DNA from: JAOAPY01 sp038237475
Lineage (GTDB): Bacteria; Acidobacteriota; Blastocatellia; Pyrinomonadales; Pyrinomonadaceae
DNA length: 64,000 nt
Assembly (NCBI GenBank): GCA_038237475.1
Contig: JBBRYS010000012.1
Span: forward strand, 97,766-161,765
Reading direction: 5' to 3'
The notes under the pieces are model-generated. The model was not told the origin of the DNA. It was given only the letters and a program-made list of their open reading frames with translations, and did not search any database. A program made the translations under genes and the position numbers. This document shows, piece by piece, positions 18,301-26,048 of this stretch; the first letter of the stretch is position 1, and each line of letters starts with the position of its first letter.

Positions 18301-20971
18301 TAAGCTGGGGCGCACTACCAACTTTGCTTTCGACTCGCACGGCAATGCCCTTTCTGTTATGGACGCGCTGGGCCACTCGATTGCTTTTGCCTACGATCAA
18401 TCGGGCCAGGTAATCAGCTCAACTGATCCGCTGGGACATACTACTCTTCTGGCATACGACGTCTTTGGCAACGTGACTGCACTTATCGACGCCAACGGCA
18501 ACCGCAGCAGTTTTCAATACGACTCACTTGGACGGCTCACCGCCGCAACGGACGCCCTGGGCCGGACAACAACTTTTACCTTCGATAGTCTCGGTAGATT
18601 AATCAGCCAAACCCAACCGGACGGTCAGACCACCATCAGGCAGTATGATCAAAACGGTAATCTGACAAAGGTCACCAACGCGCTCGGAAAAACCTGGGCT
18701 TTGGAATACGACTCCGCCGATCGGGTCGTCTCGCAGATCGATCCCCTGGGCCAGACCGGCACCATGGTTTACAACGCTGACAGCGAAATGGTGCTGCTCA
18801 CCACTCCAGTTGGACGCACCACGGCTTTTACCTACACGCCGCGGGGACAGGTTAATACCCTCATTAATACGTTGGGCGAAACAACAGCCTATACCTATGA
18901 CAACGCGGGGAATCTCACAACTGTGGTGGACCAGCGAGGAAAGACGACAACGTTCACTTACGATGAGCTCTACCGCACCAAGGCCGAGCGTGATCCACTT
19001 GGGCAACTTACCCAGTACAACTATGACGCCGTGGGCAATCTTACCCAGACGGTCGATCGTCTGGGCCGTCAGACAATCATCGGTTACGACGCATTGAATC
19101 GACCGGTGACGTTCAATTATCCCGACGCAACGGTGGCACGCAGTTATGACGCCGCGGGCCGGCTGATGAGCGTATCTGACTCCCAGGGCGATCCGGTGCA
19201 GATGACCTATGACGACGTCAGCCGGCCGTTAACGCAGACGACGCCGGCCGGGACTCTGACCTATGCATACAACGCCGCGGGCGAAGTGACCAGCAAGACT
19301 ATCTCCAACCACACTCCCGTGAACTACCAGTACGATTCGGCCGGGAGGCTTGCGGCGATCAAGCAGGGCGGGCAGACCTTTAGTTACTCGTTTGATGCGA
19401 TCTCGCGCATCGTGGGCCTGGCTCGTCCCAATGGAGTCAACAGCTCTTACGAGTACGACTCCACCAATCGCATGACGAGGATGGTCCACAACGGGGTAGA
19501 AGACTTTCGCTATACCTACACACCCGACAACGAGATTGAAACGATTGCTGCATCGCTGCCAGCTAACAACTTACCGGCGGCGAGAACGATGGGGGCAGCC
19601 GATGACGCCAATCGCATAACGCAGTCCGGTGACGCCAACCTGACTTTTGACCAGGAGGGTCAAACGATCAACAAGTCGACTCCGCAAGGCTCTACCAGTT
19701 ACGAATGGGACGCGCGCGGACGACTGACCCGCGCGAACCTTTCTAACGGGCAGACTGTCAGCTACCGCTATGACGCGTTGGGACGAATGGCTAGCCGCAA
19801 CACGGCCGGGCTAACGACTTCATTTCTTTACGACACGAGCGATGCGATGCTCGATCAAAACAGCGATGGCAGCAGCGTAGAGTATTTGAACGGTCCGGGC
19901 GCGGATATGAAGCTAATGCAAACCAGCAGCGCTGGTGGTTCACTCTACTACCTGCAGGATCATCTCCATAGCACCATCGCCTTGACCAACAGCAGTGGCA
20001 ACCTTATGGAGCGTGTGCAGTACGATCCCTTTGGTCAGAACCCGGGCAGTGCGCTTACGCGCTTTGGATACATCGGCCGTGATCGGGAGTCATTGACCGG
20101 CCTGCTTTATGTGCGGGCCCGCTGGTATGACCCGCAACAGGGACGCTTCATGACAGAGGATCCTTCGGGATTAGCCGGCGGTAGTAACCTCTACAGTTAT
20201 GCTGGAAACGATCCATTGAATCAGGTCGATCCAGACGGCAATATCCCGGTCCCACTAGTCACCGGAGCCATAGGTGGCCTCCTCGGAGGAGGCGCATCAA
20301 TCGTGACACAACTGGCTCAAAATGGAAGCGTCGATTGGAAGAGCGCAGGCGTGGCCACCGGTGTTGGCGCGGCTGCCGGCGCCGCCGCGCCGTTTATAGC
20401 CGCAGCTGCTGGAGCGGGCGCGCTAGGTACAGCGGCGGCCGTAGCCACGGGCGCTGTCAGTAATGCGGCCCAGTATGCAATTGACAAGGCGTTTCATGGG
20501 CAAGCAAAAGACATCAACGCGGGTGAGATGGCCTGGAATGCGGCGACCGGAGCGCTGGGTGGAGCCGTAGGCGGCCCCGCTACGGGCTTTATTAAAGCAA
20601 GCGCCAAGGAACTCGGCGCCTCAATCGCGGGACAGCTAAATGCCGCCTTCCGAGCGGCAGCTAACAAAGCTAATTCGGCCGGTACCTTCAATAACGCCCT
20701 GGGGTCCTTCGCCGGGAACTTCCCTTGCTGGTTGTGTCCCGATGATCCTCCGGGTCCCGGCCCCTCAACCGGTCCCGGATCCGGTAGTGGAGGAGGAAGT
20801 GCGCGCGGTCCCGGCAGCTCTTACGGTCCAGGGAAAGGAAGTGGCGGGAAAGGATCGGGTAGCGGTACCAAAGGTCCGGGACCCGGTGGGCGCGGCCCTG
20901 GCGGCGGCAATGGTAAAGGATCCCGTGGGCCCGGCGGGGGCGGTTCTGGAAGTGGGAAAAAGAAGTGCTAA
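15308..20971 (+). CDS. Giant exported RHS-repeat protein with IPT domain and Gly/Pro-rich tail
   Basis: From the ATG at 15308 (GGAG 9 bases before it) the product is 1887 aa; ATGs at 15293 and 15239 are in frame. Order of parts: signal/membrane segment (~1-48), beta region, IPT/TIG domain (~181-265), carboxypeptidase-regulatory-like beta sandwich (~380-420), a GNPVDLPTGMK motif near 635 that opens many RHS shells, about 25 YD repeats (~755-1560), then the conserved RHS core (~1545-1645: YYLQDHLHSTIAL, YDPFGQ, RARWYDPQQGRFMTEDP). The variable C-terminus begins with an Ala/Gly-rich hydrophobic stretch and ends in a ~70-residue Gly/Pro/Ser/Lys tail finishing KKKC. No nuclease, deaminase or other toxin domain is recognisable, and no immunity gene follows. 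A surface or matrix role is as likely as a toxin role. Confidence 0.92.
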   Translation: MKRRLILVSSCARRAAARLPAFNPRALVASTLLAAMIFQGLLAPAINAATPEARTSVPQPARMAILPLSTESAIVIYGPHRFDSTGLLTKATDQFSLPANVFGPYTLSLQNGAADGSGRALIGTVKLNGSVIFSSSDLNLQTPLLSQNVTVTANNTLEVSFLSRRAASISISVSGLSTAASAPSITGFTPSHGAVGTDVTITGASLTAATGSTSVTFAGSNNGPRVSALVTMASATAVHVTVPNGAASGTIQLTTAGGTATSSGAFTVDTTQNFDVTVAPNTARAIQRSTATQIISITSSGPFTQLATLSASGLPAGVGVRFAPQQVTGGGMSTLSLSLANIDLSPGSYPFTVVGTATVDGNQVVHRATATLSVLPAGQTTLAGRVLSIDDEPIMGATASLDGRTATSDASGSFILSGVTEGAMRPLMIDGRTASAPNRTYPVITEPANIVAGQANVIPYNFYLPPIDMQYEVDVVPNQTTMATNPRVNDLAMMIPPNSNLRNRDGSPVARVSITPLNIDRTPTPLPSDVNIALVYTSQPGGAVTDKAIPVVYPNLTGADPATRMPLYAFNHDSVQWYVYGYGRVSADGKTISPEIDPSTGQPYGLKDFSWHAPAPPGPGPRPKSPSGPPCSRSGNPVDLPTGMKIERASYISFGGARGGLDFGHVYTSYMAQACDNCSFGRGAHHSYEYRVIPTGGALRFATPEQLDSDGVLFTPLAGHDPGGAIIFTTSADISMEADDLARLTDGTYEYRKADKNIWKFNSGGKLTSMVDPNGNTTTLQYDSGGLLTRITDPVGRAITLTNDGIRFTGATDPLGNTWHYTYEGNASEGTGAILTTVTDPRGGVTRYDYIRGGRLVAVTDPRGNVVKRIDYQSVTPISLIVAKETYVDGGFEAFTYGLSGQIITSTTVTDSLGRSLTQQYNSAGYVISETDALGQVSKITRNLNTNLPIVTVGPCGCPEATREYDNRGNLTAETDRLGQTVHYEYEPIFNKRTKLIDKLGRTTNFAFDSHGNALSVMDALGHSIAFAYDQSGQVISSTDPLGHTTLLAYDVFGNVTALIDANGNRSSFQYDSLGRLTAATDALGRTTTFTFDSLGRLISQTQPDGQTTIRQYDQNGNLTKVTNALGKTWALEYDSADRVVSQIDPLGQTGTMVYNADSEMVLLTTPVGRTTAFTYTPRGQVNTLINTLGETTAYTYDNAGNLTTVVDQRGKTTTFTYDELYRTKAERDPLGQLTQYNYDAVGNLTQTVDRLGRQTIIGYDALNRPVTFNYPDATVARSYDAAGRLMSVSDSQGDPVQMTYDDVSRPLTQTTPAGTLTYAYNAAGEVTSKTISNHTPVNYQYDSAGRLAAIKQGGQTFSYSFDAISRIVGLARPNGVNSSYEYDSTNRMTRMVHNGVEDFRYTYTPDNEIETIAASLPANNLPAARTMGAADDANRITQSGDANLTFDQEGQTINKSTPQGSTSYEWDARGRLTRANLSNGQTVSYRYDALGRMASRNTAGLTTSFLYDTSDAMLDQNSDGSSVEYLNGPGADMKLMQTSSAGGSLYYLQDHLHSTIALTNSSGNLMERVQYDPFGQNPGSALTRFGYIGRDRESLTGLLYVRARWYDPQQGRFMTEDPSGLAGGSNLYSYAGNDPLNQVDPDGNIPVPLVTGAIGGLLGGGASIVTQLAQNGSVDWKSAGVATGVGAAAGAAAPFIAAAAGAGALGTAAAVATGAVSNAAQYAIDKAFHGQAKDINAGEMAWNAATGALGGAVGGPATGFIKASAKELGASIAGQLNAAFRAAANKANSAGTFNNALGSFAGNFPCWLCPDDPPGPGPSTGPGSGSGGGSARGPGSSYGPGKGSGGKGSGSGTKGPGPGGRGPGGGNGKGSRGPGGGGSGSGKKKC

Positions 20972-21006
20972 CAGGGAAGTCAGGTCATCGAGAGGGAGAG
21001 GCATCA

Positions 21007-24000
21007 ATGATGCGAAGAAGTCATCTAAATCCACTTACTGTCAGTTCGCCGGCTGTGGTCCTGGGATTAATTCTGGCGATATTGGTTGCGCCGGGATTAG
21101 CTGGAATCAGAGCAGCATCTGATGACTCCACCAGTAATCCTGCTCGTTCGGCGACTCAGTATTCAGCGGCAGCGGGAAATACGCCGGCTGCGGCTGCCGA
21201 GTCACTTTATGGTCTGCACGCCCTTTCCTTTGAAGCTAACGCCGGCCAGGTTGATGCGCAGGTAAAGTTTCTGTCGCGGAACAGCAGCTACAGCCTCTTT
21301 CTAACTCCTACCGAGGCTGTGCTGTCGATGGGCAAGTCTGCGAGCCAGCGCTCGGCCAAGCATGCGCTGGCGTTTCGTAAGTCCAAGCAAGCTAAATCAG
21401 CTCCAAACACATCCACAACCCTGCGCATGCAATTGCTGGGTGCAAGCACGCGCAGCATCGAAGGGTTGCAACCGCAGGAAACTAAGAGCAACTACTTCAT
21501 TGGCAGCGACCCTAATCAGTGGCGCACCGGTGTGGTCAACTACGCTCGTGTGAAGTACACAGCAGTCTATCCGGGAATCGATCTCTATTTCTACGGCAGC
21601 GAAACCCAGGCAGGGAAGCAGGCCCAACTCGAATATGACTTTGTTATCTCTCCCGGCACCGATCCGCACGCGATCTCTTTCAACGTTGCCGGGGTCGATC
21701 GTCTCGAGCTTAACGAGGCGGGAGACCTCGTTATGGTCACAGCCCGGCAAAGAATTCAGCAGCGAGCGCCGTCGCTCTATCAGGATTGGCACGGTGAACG
21801 CAAGCCCGTGGCCGGCCGGTATGTTGTAAAAGGCAATCATCAATTCGGTTTCGAGGTTGGACCATATGATTCGACGAAGGCGCTCGTGATCGATCCGGTA
21901 ATCGATTACTCCACACTACTGTCGGGCAGCGGCGCCGATCAGGGAGCAGCGATCGCCGTCGATGGGGAAGGTTATTCATATATTACGGGTATGACCGATT
22001 CGCTAAATTTTCCGACTTCCTCCGGCGCCTTCTCACGCACGCCCGGGATTGGCAAAGATGCTTTCGTGACCAAGTTCAATCGGGACGGCAGCAACATCAT
22101 CTACTCCACTTACCTCGGCGGTGGTCTTGACGACGAAGGATACGGCATCGCCGTTGATGCTCTTGGACAGGCTTATGTGACGGGAACAACTGCTTCGCCT
22201 AATTTCCCAACGACCGCCGGAGCGCTACTAACCGTTAATAGTGGCGGGACAGATGCATTTGTAACGAAACTCAGCGCGAACGGTTCAAGCCTGGTCTATT
22301 CAACTTATCTTGGCGGCAGCGGCTTCGAGGAAGGTTTTTCGATTGCTGTCAACCGCGCCGGGAATGCTTATGTCACCGGTGTTACCGGTTCCACAAATTT
22401 CCCCACCTCGAATTCGGCCCTGCAAACCACGCTCGCAGGACCTGAGGATGCTTTTGTTACGAAGCTCAACCCGACAGGCAGCGCAGTCGTCTACTCAACC
22501 TTTCTGGGCGGTAACAATCCCGACATGGGCTTTGGTATTGCGCTTGATCAGACTGGAGCAAATGCCTTTGTGACGGGGATCACCGATTCCAGCAATTTCC
22601 CAACGACCGCACAGGCCTTCAACAAAATCTTTCGTGGTTCCAGCGACGCCTTTGCAACAGAGTTAAACGACACCGGCACTTCTGCCGTTTATTCAACCTA
22701 CCTGGGTGGCAGCGGCACCGATGCCGGACTTGGCATAGCAGTGGACTCAAGCGGCGCAGCCTATGTAGTAGGCGCGACAGATTCAACAAATTTCCAGGTG
22801 ACGGCGAGCGTGCCACAACCGGCAAATGCTGGCGGGGGTACTGACGCATTTGTGACCAAACTCAGTGTCAACGGATCACTGTTGACATATTCCGCCTATC
22901 TTGGAGGCAGTGGCGCCGACGCAGCCTTCGGCGTTGCTCTCGATCCCGCGCGCAACGCGTACGTGACCGGAACTACTTCCTCGGCGAACTTCCCCACGGT
23001 CGCGCCGGCGACTGTTTCTGGCGGCGGCAATGACGCATTCCTGACTAAGGTGAGCGCCGACGGGTCGGCCCTGATGCTTTCCAGATACTTCGGCGGTCTT
23101 AACAACGAAGATGGCTTCAGCATTGCGGTCGACCTTGCCAGTAATGTCTATATCACGGGCGCCACGACCTCAAATAACTTTGCCACCACCACCGGGGCCT
23201 TTCAGACTGCAGGCGTGGGCGGCAGCGAAGCGTTCGTGACCAAGCTCACTGACGTCTCAACTTCCACACCAATCGACGATGCACGATTTTTTGTGCAGCA
23301 ACATTATCTGGATTTCTTAAGCCGCTTACCTGACACGTCAGGTTGGGATTATTGGACCGGTCAGATTACCCAGTGTGGTACGGATCCAGTTTGTCTCCGG
23401 ACGAAGCGCATTGACGTTTCAAACGCTTTTTACTTTGAACTGGAGTTTCAACAGACCGGCAGTTACGTCTATCGTGTGTACCGAGTGTCGTTCGGCAATA
23501 ATCAACCGTTCTCTAATCCTCATGCGGACCCAAATTACCCGGGAGAAGACAGGAAGCTCCCGCTCTACACGGCATTCGCCAAAGATCGGGCGCAGGTTCG
23601 TGGTGGGTCACAACTGGCGCAGCTGCAACTCGCCCTGGCTAATGATTTTGCAGGGCGACCTGAATTTCTTACAAAGTACCCTGCTAGTTTGAGTGGCCCG
23701 GATTTTGTTGACGCAGTATTAACCACCGTTAGAACGGAGCTCGGCGCAGATCTGACGGCTCAACGCGACGCGCTGATTGGGCTGTTCAATTCCGGCGGGC
23801 GCGGCAACGTGATCTACCGGCTTGCCGACGATAACGCGCAAACGAATCCTATCAATAACCGCGCGCTGATCGATGCAGAGTACAACCGCGCGTTTGTTTA
23901 TACGCAATACGCCGGTTACTTGCGGCGCAACTCAGACGTGGCTGGGTTCCTGTTCTGGCTGGGCCAGGTGAATGGCGCTCCGCTGCGCGATGTCCCCCGG

Positions 24001-24093
24001 CAACACGCCATGGTCTGTTCGTTTATGACTTCGACTGAGTACCAGAAACGATTTAGTTCGGTAGTGACACACTCCAATTCCGAGTGTCAGTAG
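21007..24093 (+). CDS. Exported SBBP-repeat beta-propeller protein with DUF4214 domain
   Basis: The chosen ATG at 21007 follows GAGAGG; a GTG at 20965 would overlap the RHS stop. The 1028-aa product has a signal segment (VVLGLILAILVAPGLAGI) and an N-terminal domain (~70-300) typical of SBBP proteins (LSFEANAGQVDAQVKFLSR; GIDLYFYGS). It then has about nine SBBP repeats of ~50 residues (~309-752; STYLGGSGxDxGxGIAVD, AYVTGxTxSxNFPT), which should form a beta-propeller. The last ~270 residues carry DUF4214-like helices (FFVQQHYLDFLSRLPDTSGWDYW; FVYTQYAGYLRRNSDVAGFLFW). Such proteins are exported and abundant in Acidobacteria, with no defined reaction. The gene is 35 bp behind the RHS gene, so joint transcription is likely. 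The stop overlaps the convergent downstream gene by 7 bp. Confidence 0.9.
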   Translation: MMRRSHLNPLTVSSPAVVLGLILAILVAPGLAGIRAASDDSTSNPARSATQYSAAAGNTPAAAAESLYGLHALSFEANAGQVDAQVKFLSRNSSYSLFLTPTEAVLSMGKSASQRSAKHALAFRKSKQAKSAPNTSTTLRMQLLGASTRSIEGLQPQETKSNYFIGSDPNQWRTGVVNYARVKYTAVYPGIDLYFYGSETQAGKQAQLEYDFVISPGTDPHAISFNVAGVDRLELNEAGDLVMVTARQRIQQRAPSLYQDWHGERKPVAGRYVVKGNHQFGFEVGPYDSTKALVIDPVIDYSTLLSGSGADQGAAIAVDGEGYSYITGMTDSLNFPTSSGAFSRTPGIGKDAFVTKFNRDGSNIIYSTYLGGGLDDEGYGIAVDALGQAYVTGTTASPNFPTTAGALLTVNSGGTDAFVTKLSANGSSLVYSTYLGGSGFEEGFSIAVNRAGNAYVTGVTGSTNFPTSNSALQTTLAGPEDAFVTKLNPTGSAVVYSTFLGGNNPDMGFGIALDQTGANAFVTGITDSSNFPTTAQAFNKIFRGSSDAFATELNDTGTSAVYSTYLGGSGTDAGLGIAVDSSGAAYVVGATDSTNFQVTASVPQPANAGGGTDAFVTKLSVNGSLLTYSAYLGGSGADAAFGVALDPARNAYVTGTTSSANFPTVAPATVSGGGNDAFLTKVSADGSALMLSRYFGGLNNEDGFSIAVDLASNVYITGATTSNNFATTTGAFQTAGVGGSEAFVTKLTDVSTSTPIDDARFFVQQHYLDFLSRLPDTSGWDYWTGQITQCGTDPVCLRTKRIDVSNAFYFELEFQQTGSYVYRVYRVSFGNNQPFSNPHADPNYPGEDRKLPLYTAFAKDRAQVRGGSQLAQLQLALANDFAGRPEFLTKYPASLSGPDFVDAVLTTVRTELGADLTAQRDALIGLFNSGGRGNVIYRLADDNAQTNPINNRALIDAEYNRAFVYTQYAGYLRRNSDVAGFLFWLGQVNGAPLRDVPRQHAMVCSFMTSTEYQKRFSSVVTHSNSECQ

Positions 24094-24752
24094 ATCTTTT
24101 TAAGACGAACTAGCCGCGGATGAATGAGAAAGAGTTCCACGGCAAAGTATTTTCCTGCTCGCCTCTTTTTGGGCGCTGCGTCGGCGTTGATCTTTTCCTT
24201 CAGGGCGCTTATTAACTCTTCCGCTAAGCGCCTTTCAGACCCTCTGGGGTTACCAAAAGGCCAGTTTCCCCCACCGGGCACTGCTGCAGTTTCACTCCAG
24301 ATACGATAGCCCGTTCGAGTCAGGATTACGGACAAGTGACCGGAGAGGTTATCAAAATCTTTAGTGGGCAGCGGGAATGGCATTTCCGGGTCAACCATCA
24401 GGGTCCAGTGACCCGCGCCTCCCGAATGTCCGCCGCGAATTTCTATGTCGGCCTTGATCGTTGAGTAACGATTGTCAGTGGCAGCTGTTTTTTTTTGATT
24501 GCGGCTTGCAGATATTTTCAAATCCTCCTGATTCGACCACATAGGCCTTTGCGGGTATTGGCATTTTCGCTTCAGCAGCATCCAGCCCAATTGGAAACAG
24601 CAAATCAACGCCATCCCGCTGCGGATGATCCGCAAGCCAAACAGCCTTTTGCTTATCAGACAAGGCGCCCGCAGGATCCCTTCTTTGTCGCGCCATAGCA
24701 CGCAGTTGGTAGGGCGAGGGGTAAGCAGGCCTGAGAACGATCGCGCGATCAA
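24087..24752 (-). CDS. Second-frame C-terminal part of the broken TPR-like gene
   Basis: A frame of up to 221 codons, of which only the part from about 24496 leftward looks like real protein (TAATDNRYSTIKADIEIRG, then GHWTLMVDPEMPFPLP). The upstream codons overlap the good coding frame of the neighbouring gene and read as noise (Cys, Arg and Trp-rich). A run of nine A on the coding strand (24488-24496 as T on the plus strand) stands exactly where the two frames meet. With eight A instead of nine, the two parts join in frame into one 446-aa protein. This tail has no family I recognise; a basic stretch (KEKINADAAPKKRRAGK) lies near its end. It is therefore either the end of a frameshifted gene, an assembly homopolymer error, or the product of transcriptional slippage. 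Confidence 0.6.
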   Translation of the reverse strand: MIARSFSGLLTPRPTNCVLWRDKEGILRAPCLISKRLFGLRIIRSGMALICCFQLGWMLLKRKCQYPQRPMWSNQEDLKISASRNQKKTAATDNRYSTIKADIEIRGGHSGGAGHWTLMVDPEMPFPLPTKDFDNLSGHLSVILTRTGYRIWSETAAVPGGGNWPFGNPRGSERRLAEELISALKEKINADAAPKKRRAGKYFAVELFLIHPRLVRLKKIY

Positions 24753-25428
24753 AGTCGGTAAGATCTTCGTCGATGTTGTCGCGCTGGTTCATTAGTAGGC
24801 GACCGCGGTGGCAATAGGCCTGCGCCAGTCTCAACCTGATTTCGGTGGAGGTCGCTGATGCTTCACGCTGTCGGTCGACTGCGGCGGAGTTCGCCGACGC
24901 TTCAGGCTGTAGGCTAACCGCGGCAAAGTTCACTTGTATGCGCCCGGCGCTCCGTGTTGAGGTCGCCAACTCGACTCTCATTTCTACTTCGGTTGAGTTC
25001 GCCACACGAAGTTCAGCCTCGTCAAGGTCAATGCTCATGCTCAGGTCGGCAATCGCCCCGCCGATGTCCCTCGCATTCTGCCGTGCCATCCCACGGAAGT
25101 AGAAGTCATTCGTTGAGCCCGGCTCTTTCAACTCACTTGCACCATGGGCCGGGCCTGTGTCCATCGCCGGAGGTGCTTCGTTCGCTGGAATGGCGTTTCT
25201 GACCGGCCCTGCTCTGTGTGTTGGCCTTGCGTCTTTCTCCGGCTGTACTTTGTTGGTTGGACTTGCGTCTGTCGCTGGCTGTGCTTTGTGGTTTGGACTT
25301 GTGTCTGTCGCCGGCTGTGCTTTGTTCATGAGACTTACGTCTCTCGCCGGGCTTCCATTCGGGTTCTGGCCCTTCGTCATCGACGCTACCAGCGCCAGCA
25401 TGATAAGTCCCGAAAACAGATATCTCAT
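24475..25428 (-). CDS. Exported TPR-like protein with 12-residue repeats, frame broken at an A9 run
   Basis: A 317-aa frame from the ATG at 25428 with GAGG about 10 bases before it. The signal peptide is MRYLFSGLIMLALVASMTKG. Residues ~34-95 are five degenerate 12-residue repeats of the form (K/R/E)AxPxxDxxPxN. A TPR-like module follows (FYFRGMARQNARDIGGAIADLSMSI). It is split from the next TPR helix (IRLRLAQAYCHRG) by a Ser/Ala/Thr-rich insert (~135-205), itself repetitive. A further TPR follows (LTDFDRAIVLRPAYPSPYQLRAMA). The frame ends QSKKNSCH just after a nine-A run; the other frame continues sensibly beyond it. No enzyme motif is seen, and the role is unknown. Confidence 0.7.
   Translation of the reverse strand: MRYLFSGLIMLALVASMTKGQNPNGSPARDVSLMNKAQPATDTSPNHKAQPATDASPTNKVQPEKDARPTHRAGPVRNAIPANEAPPAMDTGPAHGASELKEPGSTNDFYFRGMARQNARDIGGAIADLSMSIDLDEAELRVANSTEVEMRVELATSTRSAGRIQVNFAAVSLQPEASANSAAVDRQREASATSTEIRLRLAQAYCHRGRLLMNQRDNIDEDLTDFDRAIVLRPAYPSPYQLRAMARQRRDPAGALSDKQKAVWLADHPQRDGVDLLFPIGLDAAEAKMPIPAKAYVVESGGFENICKPQSKKNSCH
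25143..25330 (-). repeat. Degenerate 36-bp coding tandem repeat, about five units
   Basis: Within the TPR-like gene, five consecutive 12-codon units are visible in the protein: KAQPATDTSPNH, KAQPATDASPTN, KVQPEKDARPTH, RAGPVRNAIPAN and EAPPAMDTGPAH. Identity is highest between the first two and decays toward the C-terminal side. That pattern suggests recent duplication at one end. The region is Pro-rich and probably unstructured, acting as a linker after the signal peptide. Confidence 0.7.
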
Positions 25429-26048
25429 CAGACGAGTTCCTCTCTGCAGGTCACACGCATGGATCGCACTTCCTCTTTAAAGCCCCCTACACTCAACCGA
25501 GGCCCTACACTAACTAACGCGCGATATCCCCATGCCAACTATCACAGAGCTGCGCTCAGGAAGAACCTCCTCCTGAAAGCAAGACACCACTTGGCCCATT
25601 GAAACTTCTCGCAGCCGCACAATCTGTGAAATATCAATGATTCATTAAGAGTTGTAGGGATACTACTTGGCCCATTGAAACGTATCCCTGCCAGAAGTCG
25701 AACGGATTTCGACTATGAAAGTGCAGAGCAGTTACGAGGTCATGGTTGAGGTGCCGAAAAATTGCATTTGAAGTTTTGTTACAGAGTCTCACTCGATACA
25801 ACCCGCGCGCGGCCTGAGCAATCAAAGAGGCCTCGATCCATATGTGAAAATTCACGAGCTCAACCGCTCGAGTGGAAGTCTCGAGCGTAAGTGAACGAGT
25901 GGAAGTGCTCGACCAGTCGTTGCATGTTGTCGCCCGCGGTGATCGGGATCAAATCTGCGAAAGTAGTACTGCATTACCTTCAAGAAGCACGGAAACACTT
26001 GCATTCAGGTAGCTTTACAAATTTGCATCCATCAAGGAGAGCGTCCAG
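25429..26048. other. 620-bp region without a convincing gene
   Basis: This stretch lies between the divergent TPR-like gene and the cytochrome c gene. The open frames in it are short, without ribosome sites and of odd composition. It contains a pair of 23-bp direct repeats 76 bp apart (annotated separately) and a hairpin around the second copy. AGGAGAGCG just before 26049 serves the cytochrome gene. No tRNA or known riboswitch pattern is evident. Confidence 0.55.
25583..25681 (+). repeat. Two 23-bp direct repeats ending in ATTGAAAC, period 76 bp
   Basis: Copies at 25583-25605 and 25659-25681 share GA(C/T)AC(C/T)ACTTGGCCC followed by ATTGAAAC, with two mismatches. The ATTGAAAC end and a 76-bp period recall a CRISPR repeat-spacer unit, but the conserved part is shorter than a normal repeat, there are only two copies and there are no cas genes. 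The second copy is enclosed by AGGGATAC (25656-25663) and GTATCCCT (25682-25689), which could form an 8-bp stem. A small regulatory element or a relic are both possible. Confidence 0.45.

Noticed and set aside
15308..20971. RHS polymorphic toxin with immunity gene
   Set aside because: The region after the core has no toxin signature, and the next gene is a large exported SBBP protein, not a small immunity gene.
25157..25480. Hydrophobic plus-strand frames over the repeat part of the TPR-like gene
   Set aside because: They mirror the 36-bp repeats of the minus-strand gene; the signal peptide and repeats make sense only on the minus strand.
25583..25681. Confirmed CRISPR array
   Set aside because: Only two partial repeats of 23 bp, no third copy at the expected 76-bp steps on either side and no cas genes; kept only as a repeat feature.
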